From: Druceiella hillmani
Taxonomy: Eukaryota; Arthropoda; Insecta; Lepidoptera; Hepialidae
Assembly (NCBI GenBank): GCA_039881145.1
Contig: JAYKKI010000029.1
Span: 25,834,001-25,898,000, forward strand
Length of the DNA stretch: 64,000 nt
Direction: 5' to 3'
The translations under genes were made by a program, and so were the position numbers. The notes below the pieces were generated by a model. That model saw only the letters and a list, made by a program, of their open reading frames with translations. It searched no databases and had not been told where the DNA came from. Shown here piece after piece: positions 1 through 10,936 of this stretch (the first letter of the stretch is position 1; every line of letters begins with the position of its first letter).

Positions 1-385
1 GAATTTGACTTACGCACCCAATGTGAAATTTAAAAATTTTGTCTTTTAAACTTAGAAACTTTATTATTTAACACCTTCAGTACTTAGTAAATACTTTTTA
101 CCGGCAAAAAAAATTTCAAAATGAAAATATTCATTAAAGTTACAAAAATGTTCAAATTGACCCAAAGACCTTTATTCTAACCTCCCAGACTGTGCCTGAC
201 AAATGAAATCTCTTTTTAAAAGATTATATTATAGTAGCTATATAGATTTGCTGCATGGCTGGACGACTAACAAAAGTGAACAAGGTGCAGCTAATGGCAC
301 CGATAGTGCTTAAATATACTTGTTAGACTTTAAACTTTAGTGTAAACTGTAATTACAAATTTCAACTTACTTGCACCTGTTGCAG

Positions 386-534
386 GTGATTCGAGCTACA
401 TTGGAACAGCTAGATCTTACGAAGTATGAAAACCAACGCATACGTGCACTTAGTGGTGGTAACAAAAGGAAACTCTGTACTGCTATCTCTCTCATGGGCA
501 AATCTGCCATTGTGCTACTTGACGAGCCAACCAG
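386..534 (+). CDS. ABCA exon a (signature motif, Walker B)
   Basis: The acceptor is ttgcag before 386 and the donor is gtacac at 535. The exon opens in phase 0 and ends after two bases of the serine codon of EPTS. It encodes the LSGGNKRKL signature and LLDEP. Confidence 0.92.
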
Positions 535-3500
535 GTACACCTGCCTATCTTTACTCTTACTCTTCATCCGCGCAAAAAATAATATTTTGTATCTAAGAGT
601 TTAAATTTAATATAGTTGATTTTATTGAACAATTATAGTTCAAATAGTGGTAGAAGATATTTTATTGAAATACATTTTGAAAAGAGTCTACCTTCTAATA
701 ATACTCTCCCATCTGTTTCAATCATTATAATCGACGATACTTCAAATATGGTATTGTTTTCTCTATCATAATTTTAATTATACTACGAGAAACTACAAGC
801 AAGTTATTATTTATTAATACTTACAAAAGTTTAGCGTGAATTTTTTGTAATTATTAACAACTTCTAGTGGGATGGACCCAGCAGCCAGGCGTGCGACAGC
901 ACGAGCTATCCGTGCTGCATGTGCATTGAGGCGTAGTGTGGTTCTCACCACCCACAGCCTTGCCGAGAGTGAGGCTCTTTGCACACGTGTCGCAGTTTTA
1001 GCAGAGGGAGCTGTGCAAGCTCTCGGCAGCCCCACCGTACTCAAGGACAGGTGAGGATGTCATTTGTTCTGGTAATTGTATGTAACAGCTATGGTATAAT
1101 GAATGCAGTATGAATACCATGTTTTCACTTGTGATGATCATGTTTTCACTTGTGCTCAGTATTTATTCAAGCTATGCTTTGACATTGGTAAATTTATCGG
1201 ATGATAGATGTCTAAAGTGGAAAAATGAGAAATAAAATATGCTTTTTGAACCATATCAAACAAAACTGCCTTCTAGGCTTTAAACTACTAAAATTATCAA
1301 TAGCATGACATCAGACTTACTTACTTTTTATAATCTGTCCTTGCCAACGTGCAGGTGCCGGTAGAACAAACTTGCATACACTCGTACAAACATATTCTAG
1401 GATTTATATGTTTATAACATGACACATAAGAATATTTAGATAATGATGTTTAGATTAATCTTTTAATACTCATTTATTACATCACATTATTCAAATTTGT
1501 GAAAAAAGAAGATTTAAAAAAAAAAATTCTTATATGTTCTTGAGCTAAATCAATACCGGTATCAAATTAATAATGATCTCAATAAATAAGTCACGGATTG
1601 TCATGTATTATTATTTAATTTTTCCAGCCTTTTACCTGTTATGTATTTCATGATTTACATTGAATTAACAGTAGCGAGTAATGGCTGATTTAGTCATGCA
1701 TGGTCTTAGTCCTTTATCAAATTAAAGTAACCTCTCTATGTATCACACTTGTGCACTTTACAGTCATACTTCCATGAAAATATGCAAGATATACTCAAAT
1801 TCTTATCAGAAAATTAATACATAGTTAAAGTAAGTACTGTATGAATTTTCTTATCTACGATTTTGTAAGTCAATTTGATTGCATCTGAATAGTAAAGCAT
1901 CTTCCAGCCACTATAAGATTGTATATTGTGAAAGCTTTTTTATATTCATGTGGTCTTTATAGTACCTATACCAATTAAAAGAACTGACTCTAGCTCATTC
2001 AGTACAGTATGTTAGCTATTGTAGGTTAAGCAGAATATCTGTAGATTTCAGGTGAGGTAGTGCACGATTAAGTTTACAATTTGTGTGCTCTGTCGTTTGT
2101 CAACCCTAACAACAGACCTTACTGGAAACTCCTAGAAATCTACAAACACAGATATGATGAACCTGTAATTTTATATTGATTCGTTACTTTTAGAAACTCT
2201 ACTTTAAATATCAAATTACATTTCATTGATAAATATCATACCATAATGCCAGTTATATTATTAATGTTTAATTAATTTTCTTTCTCCATAAATTTACAAT
2301 GACAATCATAAATATTGAAACCTATTTAATAGGTTTGGAGGAGGCTACTTGGTCTCAATAAGGCTAACGAATAGCAATAGACTTATGGAGTTGGTGGATG
2401 CGGCGCAAAGACAGTTTCCGCAATCTGTGCTACAATGTGCACAGTACTGCACGGCGCAACTACTAGTGCCCGTTTACAAACCAGGTGAGACAAAGAACTG
2501 TGCTGTGTTTTTGGCTTCTTCCAGAAGAAAGGTGATCTTTTCAATCTATAGTGAAACCTCATTACATGTAGCATAAATTGGACATTAAGGAACAAAATAC
2601 AACAACGCCTAAAATTTGTGTTACAAATCTGAAGTTTATTTTGTTATATATAATTATTTTGTTTATATTGTTATATATAAGACAACTTCAAACAGGATAA
2701 AATGTTGGCACAGGCATATTCATATTTTTGTCCAACTCATAGTTAGACACAAATACTGTGTGACGTTGACTTACAAAACATCTCTAAATTTTATTTTACA
2801 AAACCTTTTTTTCATAGATTTTCAAGCTGCTCTAGAGTCTGTAGTAATGTGTACTTTCAAAATACATGTAGTGAAAGAAAGATACATTTAAAAGTAATGT
2901 TGTAAATTCCTAAAACAGTTTTGTAATCACATTGTGTTTCCATTTTATCTAGGTGTATCATAGCGCACACCAAGTTCCAAATAGCACGACCAGATCTTAT
3001 TTATTCCATAAATAAAACAAAAAGAAAGTCTTTATAGCAGAATCTCTATTTACACATATTATAACTCAATAAAAATTACATCAACACATAAAAGATTAAT
3101 AAAACCCTGCGTTTAAAGATGATGCTGAACTGGGTTTGTATCTGTAAAAATTGCATGGGAAATTATGAACTCTTATGGTAACTTACATCTCCATTACTAC
3201 ACAATTCCTGTATATGTATTTTATATGTTAAATGAACAAAAGTTAACTTCAATGCAGTGCTATTGTTAAAAATAAGTCAGTGCTATTGTTAAATAGTACA
3301 AATAAGTAGGAAATGAACAAAATTTGATATGTCAACTAGGTATAAAATCAAGCGTGACGACTAAACTCAGCGACCTATTTAGAGGTCTTACTCTTCTCAA
3401 CTCAAGGTTCGACGTTGAAGACTACACGATTAATGAGAGCTCACTAGATCAGGTAATCTCAGATTTTAATAATTTAATGTTTTCAAAATTTTTGTTTGTC

Positions 3501-6142
3501 TGTCTTTGTGTTATAATTTGTTCTTCAATCACGTAAAAACATCTGTATGGATTTTGATGAAATTTTGTATAGTAATAGTTTATACCCTCAAGCAACATAT
3601 CGCACACCTAGTTCTACACAGTAATTAACTAAAAAAACACTTTTTTCAAAAAAGGTGAAAAACTTATTACTGTGCACTGCAGCTTTCTGTATTGATCAAT
3701 ACTTTTTAAATGCAGACAAAAGAAAGATATTATAGGAATCTTGAGTTTTAATCATATATTGATTGGGGCTGAAAATTGGATTTTTGTAGTTATTTCCGTA
3801 TTGCTTAACAAATATATGTATATTTTTTTGTTATTTGAAGTTGAACCTTTGTTGGTGAATTTAATTTTTAGTTGGCTTTCTTTAGAAAAGTCAATGTAAA
3901 TTGAAATGTAACAGCATTTTGAATTTATTTATAATAATCCAACTCATAGAGAAGTCTGTGAGCAACAGTAGGGATACATTGGCTGATAGATTAGCAAGAA
4001 AACACCGAATTAAGTACTCAAATCAAAAATTTTTTTGTTGCACAAGGTTCAAAGAATGCATTATCGTGATGAAGAAGCAACTCATTACCCTACCAAATAT
4101 CCAACTATTTCCTCCTTGCAGCATCACATATTGAATTATCATAAACTTTTTGCTGTAAAAGTCACCTTTAAACTCTATAAACCACTCTTTTATTTATGAA
4201 TTGCCCTCACAACATAATTGAAAGCCTTATGCATCATGTTAATAGCTTCTGAATGTGAGTGCTCAACTTTGAAATAAAATTTAATGAAAATGCTTTGATT
4301 TTGACACTCAGTCATTTTTAATCAACTAAAAGTGTGAAAAACAATGAAAGTGGATACAAATCATGGTGTGCCATCTGGATACTAAAGACCGTGTAGTCTT
4401 GCCACTGCATACATCTGTTGATAGAAGTTAGCATCTCACATTAATATCTCACAGTGTGCACTGATATAATCATGGACTTAATACTTTCCAGATAAACCTT
4501 GTAATACAAAATTTTGGTGAATGTCCATACCAAGTTGTATAGCTACTGAATATTGTAAATAGGTAATTTAGAAATTTGGATACTTTTGTATGAATTTCAT
4601 TCCATTCACGTTGGAACAGGTTGATAAGGTTGTCTCCTGAAATGAAAATTATAATATTGTTGCTGCCATCACATAGATAAAGATGTGTGATATGAAGGGT
4701 ACAACTGTTATTACATTGACTAATAAAATTTAAAAAAAATATCAGTATAAAGTCTAGCCTTTAATGTATTATATCAGAGATATTTTGAACTATTTTCTTC
4801 CGAGCCATTCCCTGTAACTCGAGAGAGAAATGACATTTTATTGCCGACAATTTTTCTATTTGACATTAATAAGGTAAGTATTACCTATGTACCAATCACT
4901 TGATGAGATGTTTAACAATGTTAATTTTTTTGGTTTGTTTTGAGTCAAGTTTCTAAAAATAATCTATGTTCAGTGCAAGACTATTTTCAACACCAATTGT
5001 GCTTTCCTCATCAAAATATTGTTTATTTTTACAATAGTTAAAATTTTACATTAAAATTTTTCCCAATTTAGAACAGAGAATTCACCCTAAATCTGATATT
5101 TTTTTCTAGCTTCATATTTGAAATCACTCAAGGTAATATGTATTATAACAGTTCCAATTCTCTCTCTATGCTTTTGATAATCTATTATTATTAGTATATT
5201 TATTTATACAGGTTGGCCCATTTATAATGGTTCAAAACATTTTTTAATTGTGGGGAGATATCGTAATAAACCATTTAAAAACATTAGTTTCACGAAAATC
5301 AATAGTTGAGAAGTTATAATTTTTTCCTAATTTTTTCTGGAAATTCTCCGATTTAGTCACATAAACCACTCTAGTTGGTTTACTATTCCACTAAATCAAA
5401 TGAAATTTGGTATGGAAGAAGAGAACACATATAGCTAGCATATAATGTACAGTTTTTAAGTTTATTCCTAGACTATACCATTGTTTTAGATTTTTTTGTT
5501 AAGTTTAATTTAATTTATTTTAAAAAATCACCATGAAAAAAGAATGTACTACTTTGAACCAATTATGTTAATTTCTGTAACTTTGTGCCAATAATGTTAA
5601 TTTCTGAAGATGTAATTGCTTCATCATTACAATTTTATTTTTACACAATCATAATATCTTAAGGTAGTTTTTAGGGCCATTTGCAAATTGCCGGTAGTAA
5701 ATTTTTTCATAATGATTTTTTAAAGATTAATCAGTTTTTATGTAAATTAAATTAAACTTGACAAAAAAATCTAAAACAATGGTACAGTCTAGGAATCAAA
5801 TTAAAAACTGTACATTATATGCTAGCTATATGTGTTCTCTTCTTCCATACTATTCCTTACTAAATTTCATTTGATGTAGTGAAATAGTTCACATAAAAAT
5901 AATCAACTACACATAAAAATTGTTTAGACCACTATAAATGGGCTAGTCTGTATATTACGTAATTAACAATAATTTTAAATATTGACAGATGTCCTATATA
6001 TTATATAATTAACAATAATTTTAAATATTGGCAGATGTTCATTAACTTTATTAACCTTCAAATGGGCAAGAAGAGTGTGCTTCAGCCTAATGAAGCGCAA
6101 GCAGACAAGGACGAGGAATGCACAGCCGTTACCTTCTTATAG
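386..6142 (+). CDS. ABC transporter subfamily A, C-terminal part (five exons)
   Basis: ABCA proteins are full-size membrane ABC transporters that use ATP to move lipids or related substrates. This is the 3' end of such a gene, and its upstream exons lie outside the window. Joined exons are 386-534, 868-1050, 2333-2484, 3340-3452 and 6035-6142. All junctions have GT/AG borders and consistent phase, giving 234 residues and a stop. The product carries the ABC signature LSGGNKRKL (about residues 24-32), Walker B and D-loop LLDEPTSGMDP formed across the first junction, and the H-loop VLTTHS. It then has the ABCA-type FGGGYLVSIR segment and a C-terminal SSLDQMFINFINLQ helix. These are features of the second nucleotide-binding domain of ABCA proteins. 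Walker A is not in the window. The subfamily is secure; I cannot name the ABCA member. Confidence 0.93.
868..1050 (+). CDS. ABCA exon b (D-loop, H-loop)
   Basis: The acceptor is cttctag and the donor gtgagg. The first base completes the serine of EPTSGMDP. The exon encodes GMDPAARR, the switch histidine in TTHSLAESEALC, and GSPTVLKDR. It is noticeably GC-richer than the introns around it. Confidence 0.93.
2333..2484 (+). CDS. ABCA exon c (post-NBD FGGGY segment)
   Basis: The acceptor is ttaatag and the donor gtgaga. Its first base completes the arginine codon, followed by FGGGYLVSIR, a segment typical of ABCA proteins after the NBD. It ends on the first base of a glycine codon. Confidence 0.9.
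3340..3452 (+). CDS. ABCA exon d (C-terminal regulatory region)
   Basis: The acceptor is caactag and the donor gtaatc. It encodes GIKSSVTTKLSDLF through to SSLDQ, matching the ABCA C-terminal layout, and ends in phase 0. Confidence 0.85.
5209..5950. mobile_element. Foldback MITE with TA target duplication
   Basis: The two halves are inverted copies. The ends read caggttggcccattta and, reversed, cagactagcccattta. Each end is flanked by TA (5207-5208 and 5951-5952). Long internal stretches also pair, for example the block with agctagcatataatg at about 5435-5455 and its inverse at about 5812-5830. No coding capacity is seen. The TA duplication suggests mobilisation by a Tc1/mariner-type transposase. 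It lies in the last ABCA intron. Confidence 0.8.
5951..6043 (+). repeat. 46-bp tandem duplication containing the splice acceptor
   Basis: Two near-identical units begin at 5951 and 5997. Each holds aattaacaataatttt and a cag/atgt acceptor context. It starts at the right edge of the MITE. Confidence 0.85.
6035..6142 (+). CDS. ABCA last exon
   Basis: The acceptor is ttggcag. It encodes MFINFINLQMGKKS and an acidic tail ending TAVTFL and stop TAG at 6140-6142. SSLDQ followed by MFINF is the usual ABCA SLE/DQ-V/M-F continuation. The acceptor region is duplicated just upstream (5951-6043). Confidence 0.85.
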   Translation: MFINFINLQMGKKSVLQPNEAQADKDEECTAVTFL

Positions 6143-6179
6143 ACTGTATGATATTAAAATTAAAAAACAAAACATTTGC

Positions 6180-6185
6180 AATAAA
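6180..6185 (+). promoter_or_regulatory. Likely polyadenylation signal of the ABCA gene
   Basis: AATAAA lies 38 bases after the ABCA stop codon, a plausible distance for an insect 3' UTR. Another AATAAA lies near 6439. Confidence 0.5.
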
Positions 6186-6659
6186 TGGTATCAAAGATCA
6201 AGGTAAACAAAGCCATGTTTAAATCTTACTAAACACGTTGAAAGAAAGGAACACAAATTGTAATCATAGGAATTGGTTTCAGAATGTAACTACAATTATT
6301 TGTTATGTATCATATCATTGTTGTGTAATGCAAGTAATATTATAGACCATTGGTATTATCAAGAGTGGTTTAATTATTCATAACATCAATTAAATTTATA
6401 AAATGATCAAAGATCTCATAATTGAAGCTATATATTGAATAAAAGCTATTTTGTTTTAGTTTAGTATACTTTTTTTATATAAAGAAATTAACATCAAGGG
6501 CCCGAGTTCTAATCAATAAATTAACGCAGAAGGCTCCGGTCTAGATTTTGCATACACTACGGAACCAATATCGGTCCCTCGGGTCTGCGACCAGTTAAGG
6601 TATTTTTTATGGCTCTATACTAAAGACAGAATTATATATGTGTGTGTGTGTGTGTGTGT

Positions 6660-6744
<85 letters not shown>

Positions 6745-8999
6745 AAAATTAAAATATTATGCACCATCGATTCATACAAATATAATATGAATGATGCCTT
6801 AAATATATAAATAGATATAATGGAGAAATTGATTAAAATAAGAGGTGCTTTTTTAACTTCAGTGACTTTGCAAAAAAGCTGATTTGAGTTAAAAATTAAT
6901 AAAAAATATAATCAGGACTATTGCGATACTGCGTAAGTATGTTTTACAAATAAAGAGTAAATGCAATAAGTGAAATTCTGCAGGACAATCCCTAATTTTG
7001 CCCAAACAATTAAATATATGAATATCAGAAAGTTGTAAAACTATGTTTAATCATAACTCTTATATAATTTAAAATTTAAGAACATCACCAAAAATACATT
7101 GTGATATTAGCGAAATGTTTATGCATTTTTTATTGAAAAATTTTGGCGCCATTAATTGAAGTCTGGTACTTAAATATTACTGATGATTTATTTCTTTTTT
7201 GATTCAAATTAGATTGTGATTAATTGAAAATTTTCTGAAATTTTTATATTGTTATTATTAAAGCATTTGATCCATAGATATTAGTACCCTTGTGTAAAAA
7301 TGAAAATTACAACAATATCTTCAGGCAGATTATTTATGTCAAAATATTTTATATATTGTTCAAATGAAGTAAGAATATTGTCAATTCGGCCTATTTCTTT
7401 TTAAACCCATGACAAATTGATTACATTTCATATTCTAAATTCCTTAATTTCCACAAATCATGAAAATTAAGGAATTTAAAAATATCTAGAAAAGACTTGA
7501 AAAAATGAGAAAATTTTAGAATACACACTGGATTTTTCAACTAAAAATTACGTCTTTTAAAATGTTTTAAAACTCTACAACAAATAGAGTAAAATAGATG
7601 TATATTTTTTCAAAACTTTTAACTATAGGCAAATTCCTTTCGCCAAATTGCATTTGTTTTATTTGATCTATATCAGTACTGCAAATATACTTAATGTCAT
7701 TGACTAGTTTTACATACATAAGTTTTAAATAGTAATGATTTTATTAACTTCTAATGTTTACAAGAAAGATAATGTTAAAACATCAATTTACAAATAAAAT
7801 CTTTTGCGAAGACAAATGCTGTACAGTCGCATGGGAAAGCAGTCATATGAACTGCTAGTGTAGATATGTTAAGAGCTTAACCTTATTTAAAAATTGTATT
7901 GTACATAGCTATAGTTGGTAACAAATAAACATTTTGTAGTTTAATTTGAGTATGAAGTTTTTAATGCTATGAATGATGTTTATAATTGCTGATAGTAAAA
8001 TAAATATATAAATACATATTTAGTTATTTATTTCTGATGATATATGTAGCTATATAATTATATTAATGTCATGTCTATAAAACTTTTATTGCTACAAGGC
8101 GAAGTTTGTTCAGTTACAAAAAAATAGTACAATTAAATTACAAGAGAACAGAACAATAAGAATAGGGAGGGCGCTTTAGTGGCACCCGTAATTTAGTCTG
8201 ATGCTGGATCTTGTCACATTACTAATGACGAGATCCAGTCAATTCCAATATTCAACACCTTGAATCTAATTCAGACATATTTACATTGGACATGCACAGA
8301 CAATGCGAAAGATTTGACAGATGACGTTGATCATAAATCTACCCCTTTAAGTTTTAATTTACCACAATACAGTCATATTGTCAAAGGAGGTAAGTAAAAC
8401 AAACACAGATTTTTATGTGTTTAATTTCATTAAGTTATTTTTAGGGACATCCATACAGTATACGGGTGTGAGGAATGCACAGCAGACAAGGTAAGGAATG
8501 CATAGCCAGAAATGCATATAGTATATGGTAATTGGTATAGAAAGGTCTTTGTTTACAAATTAGAGACAATTATAATAAGCAAAATTTTCTAGTTTCCCAT
8601 CCCATTCTCAAGTTACTCTATTTCAATGGTAAATATGACAAGTAAAAATAAATAAAACGTTAAATATGATTCGAACCGGTGACATGACGGGGTGATAACT
8701 CCTTATGAATTTAAATATTCAGCGATACTAGTATTTCACACAAGTACTGAGTATCCTGATAGTTCAGTTGTTTCTTCCTGTCTTTAATAAAGGTTCTATG
8801 GTTGATGGTTGAGAAATTAAGATATAATTCTTTTTCAGTAGGATGACAATTTTAAAGTTACTTGAAATCTACTATAGATGAGTTATTCCAATAACTCTTC
8901 TATGTTATTATTATATTAATGTTGGAATAGCTCATCTATTGTCTTTTTCTGGATGTGTATGGAAGTGTTATTGTCATGTTCAGTTGTATGTTGTCCCTA
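6186..8999. other. Intergenic AT-rich region
   Basis: No coding region is recognised. It holds a TG/TA microsatellite and two short hairpins: 8204-8238 (13-base arms with one G-T pair) and 8875-8940 (18-base arms with one mismatch). Confidence 0.5.
6634..6742. repeat. (TG)n(TA)n microsatellite
   Basis: About 20 bases of TG repeat run into about 80 bases of TA repeat. Confidence 0.95.
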
Positions 9000-10434
9000 A
9001 TATAAATATCCACCCTATTGACCTTCTTTTTCTTCTTCTCAACACATAGAAAGAGAAATAGAGGCTAGGGTATACCCCATAAGCGACAGTCTGAGGCGAA
9101 TACATGCGAACAATAATGCTAGGGTGTCCCCGAACAGCAACGATACTAGATGCAGCACTAACAGTATGCATAGCTTTGTGGAACATCAGATCACAGACCG
9201 GACACAGCCAAGAATTGACAGAGAATTTACACAGACGTAACATTCATATTTGCTACCTACAGGAACATAAATGGAAGGTGAAATCCAAAGACATTGGCAG
9301 AGAATATCGACTCTTCTACAACGGGACAATAACATATAGAAATGGACTCGGCATAGCCCTCAACCAAAATCTAAAGCAAGACAGAATCAAACAAAAATGT
9401 AAAACGCACAAGTATATAAAATATATGTCTGGCAAACTGCTAACCCAGAATGAGGATATAAATAAAAGTTGACAAGAATACTATCAAGAACTACTGAATG
9501 AGGAGTTTCCGCATGAACCACTAAACCTAATTCCCCCAACGGAAGGCCCTGTTGACGAAATTACAACATCTGAGGTGAGGAGAGCCTTATCCAAAATGGA
9601 GAACAAGAAGGCAACTGGGCCTGACGAGATACTTAAATAGAGTAGAAATTAAATAGACTACAAGAATAACTAAATGTATGGCAACAGGCACAAGAGAGGC
9701 GAGGTCTTAGAGTGAAGAGAGATAAGGCTGAATACATGCGGTGTGATATGTCTGCTGAATACGTGCGATATAATAACACCAACAACAACTCATCAGTGAT
9801 GATCGAAAGAACATCTCGGAAGAAGGTAAATTAGTTTAAGTATCTCGGTTCAGTCGTAGCTCCAAAAGACAACACTGATAAAGACATCCAGCATAGAATA
9901 ACAACTGCCTAGCTAAAATGGAGATCATTAACCGGAGTGTTATGTGATGTTAGAATGCCCATCAAACTCAAAGGTCGAGTTTGCAAGCAAGCAGTAGGAC
10001 CAGCGTTGACATACAGTTGGAATGCTGGCCGAGAAAGGTGGATAAACAAAAGATGCAAGTCACAGAAATGAAAATGCTGCGTTGGGCCGGGGGAGTTACA
10101 AGCCTGGACAGAATCAAAATGAGTACATTAGAGGAATGTTTAAAGTTGCAAAAATTGGGGAAAAGCTGAGAGAAAATCGCTTGCGTTGGTACGGGCACAT
10201 TATGAGGTGTAACGAAGACCATATGACCAATGCATTATTAAAAATAGAAGAAGGAAAGAGAGGCCGATGTCGACCTGTTGCCACCTGGAAGAGCACTATA
10301 GATAAAGATCTTAAAATTATGAATTTGAACTCAATGACAACACACGATAGACTGTTGTTTCAAAACTATACAAGGAGGACTGACCCCAAATGAGATATGG
10401 GGCCATAGGCAGGAGAAAGTCGAAGAAGATTGAC
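9000..10434 (+). mobile_element. RTE-like non-LTR retrotransposon (LINE) remnant
   Basis: Three in-order pieces of an endonuclease-reverse transcriptase polyprotein are readable on the plus strand. First is the N-terminal apurinic-type endonuclease (about 9104-9400: ALWNIRSQTG, ICYLQEHKW, RNGLGIA). Next is the start of the RT domain (about 9475-9640: EVRRALSKMENKKATGPDEI). Last is the RT C-terminal region (about 9830-10390: FKYLGSVV, RLRWYGHIMR, the GRCRPVATW region, TRRTDPK). The catalytic RT core is missing between about 9640 and 9650. Several stops and frame changes mean it cannot be active. The order and motifs match RTE-type elements common in insects. I see no target duplication or clear 5' end. 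Confidence 0.85.
10082..10393 (+). pseudogene. LINE reverse transcriptase C-terminal fragment
   Basis: This open stretch of about 100 codons contains LRENRLRWYGHIMRCNED, KRGRCRP and RRTDPK, the conserved tail of RTE-type polyproteins. The copy is cut off from a functional RT core. Confidence 0.85.
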
Positions 10435-10593
10435 CTATATACAAAATTTAATTAAAATTTTTGGACTTTAATTAAGCAAAATGAAGTAGGATTCATTAAA
10501 ACAAAAAATATCTTCATAAAATCAGGGTATTAATTTTTGTGTTATATTTAAATATGAAACTACATCATATTTCTAATAACTAAGATAAAATAA

Positions 10594-10936
10594 CTATGTG
10601 ATTTTTCTTTTCTTATGCTTTTCAAATTTTTCGTTACCATCCTTTGTTTTCTGCGCCTTATTCTCACTATTACTCTTCAAATCAATGTCTAATTTCTTAG
10701 TTTTCTTCGTAACCAGGGCAACTTTACTGATGACATTCTTGAATCTATCATCTTTCTTCATCAACTTCCGATTTATTGCCTTCACACCTTTCTTTATACT
10801 CTCGTCGATGCGATCATCCGATATCTCTACTGACTTTGTCGCGATGGCCATATTGTTGTCCGACATATTCTGTGTTATCTTTTCAAGCTTTGCTCTTTTT
10901 GCTGCCTTTATTTTTTGACGTCGTAATTCTTCAAAG
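10594..10936 (-). CDS. Dbp45A: Dbp45A exon 9 (basic tail and stop)
   Basis: The acceptor is atgtgtag and the stop TAG is at 10594-10596. It encodes a Lys/Arg-rich tail starting [19 protein letters not shown] and including [12 protein letters not shown], a segment resembling the fly Dbp45A tail. It ends KKRKIT. A likely ATTAAA poly(A) variant lies at 10468-10473 on the complement. Confidence 0.85.

Noticed and set aside
2616..2891. 91-codon frame in an ABCA intron
   Set aside because: AT-rich, no motif, between two confirmed exons of the same gene.
8665..8700. gattcgaaccggtgac, resembling a tRNA T-arm on the minus strand
   Set aside because: The expected 5-bp T stem does not pair and no acceptor or anticodon stem follows.
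10598..10918. 106-codon plus-strand frame opposite Dbp45A exon 9
   Set aside because: Shadow of the Lys-rich minus-strand exon. The Phe/Leu-rich product is its antisense image.
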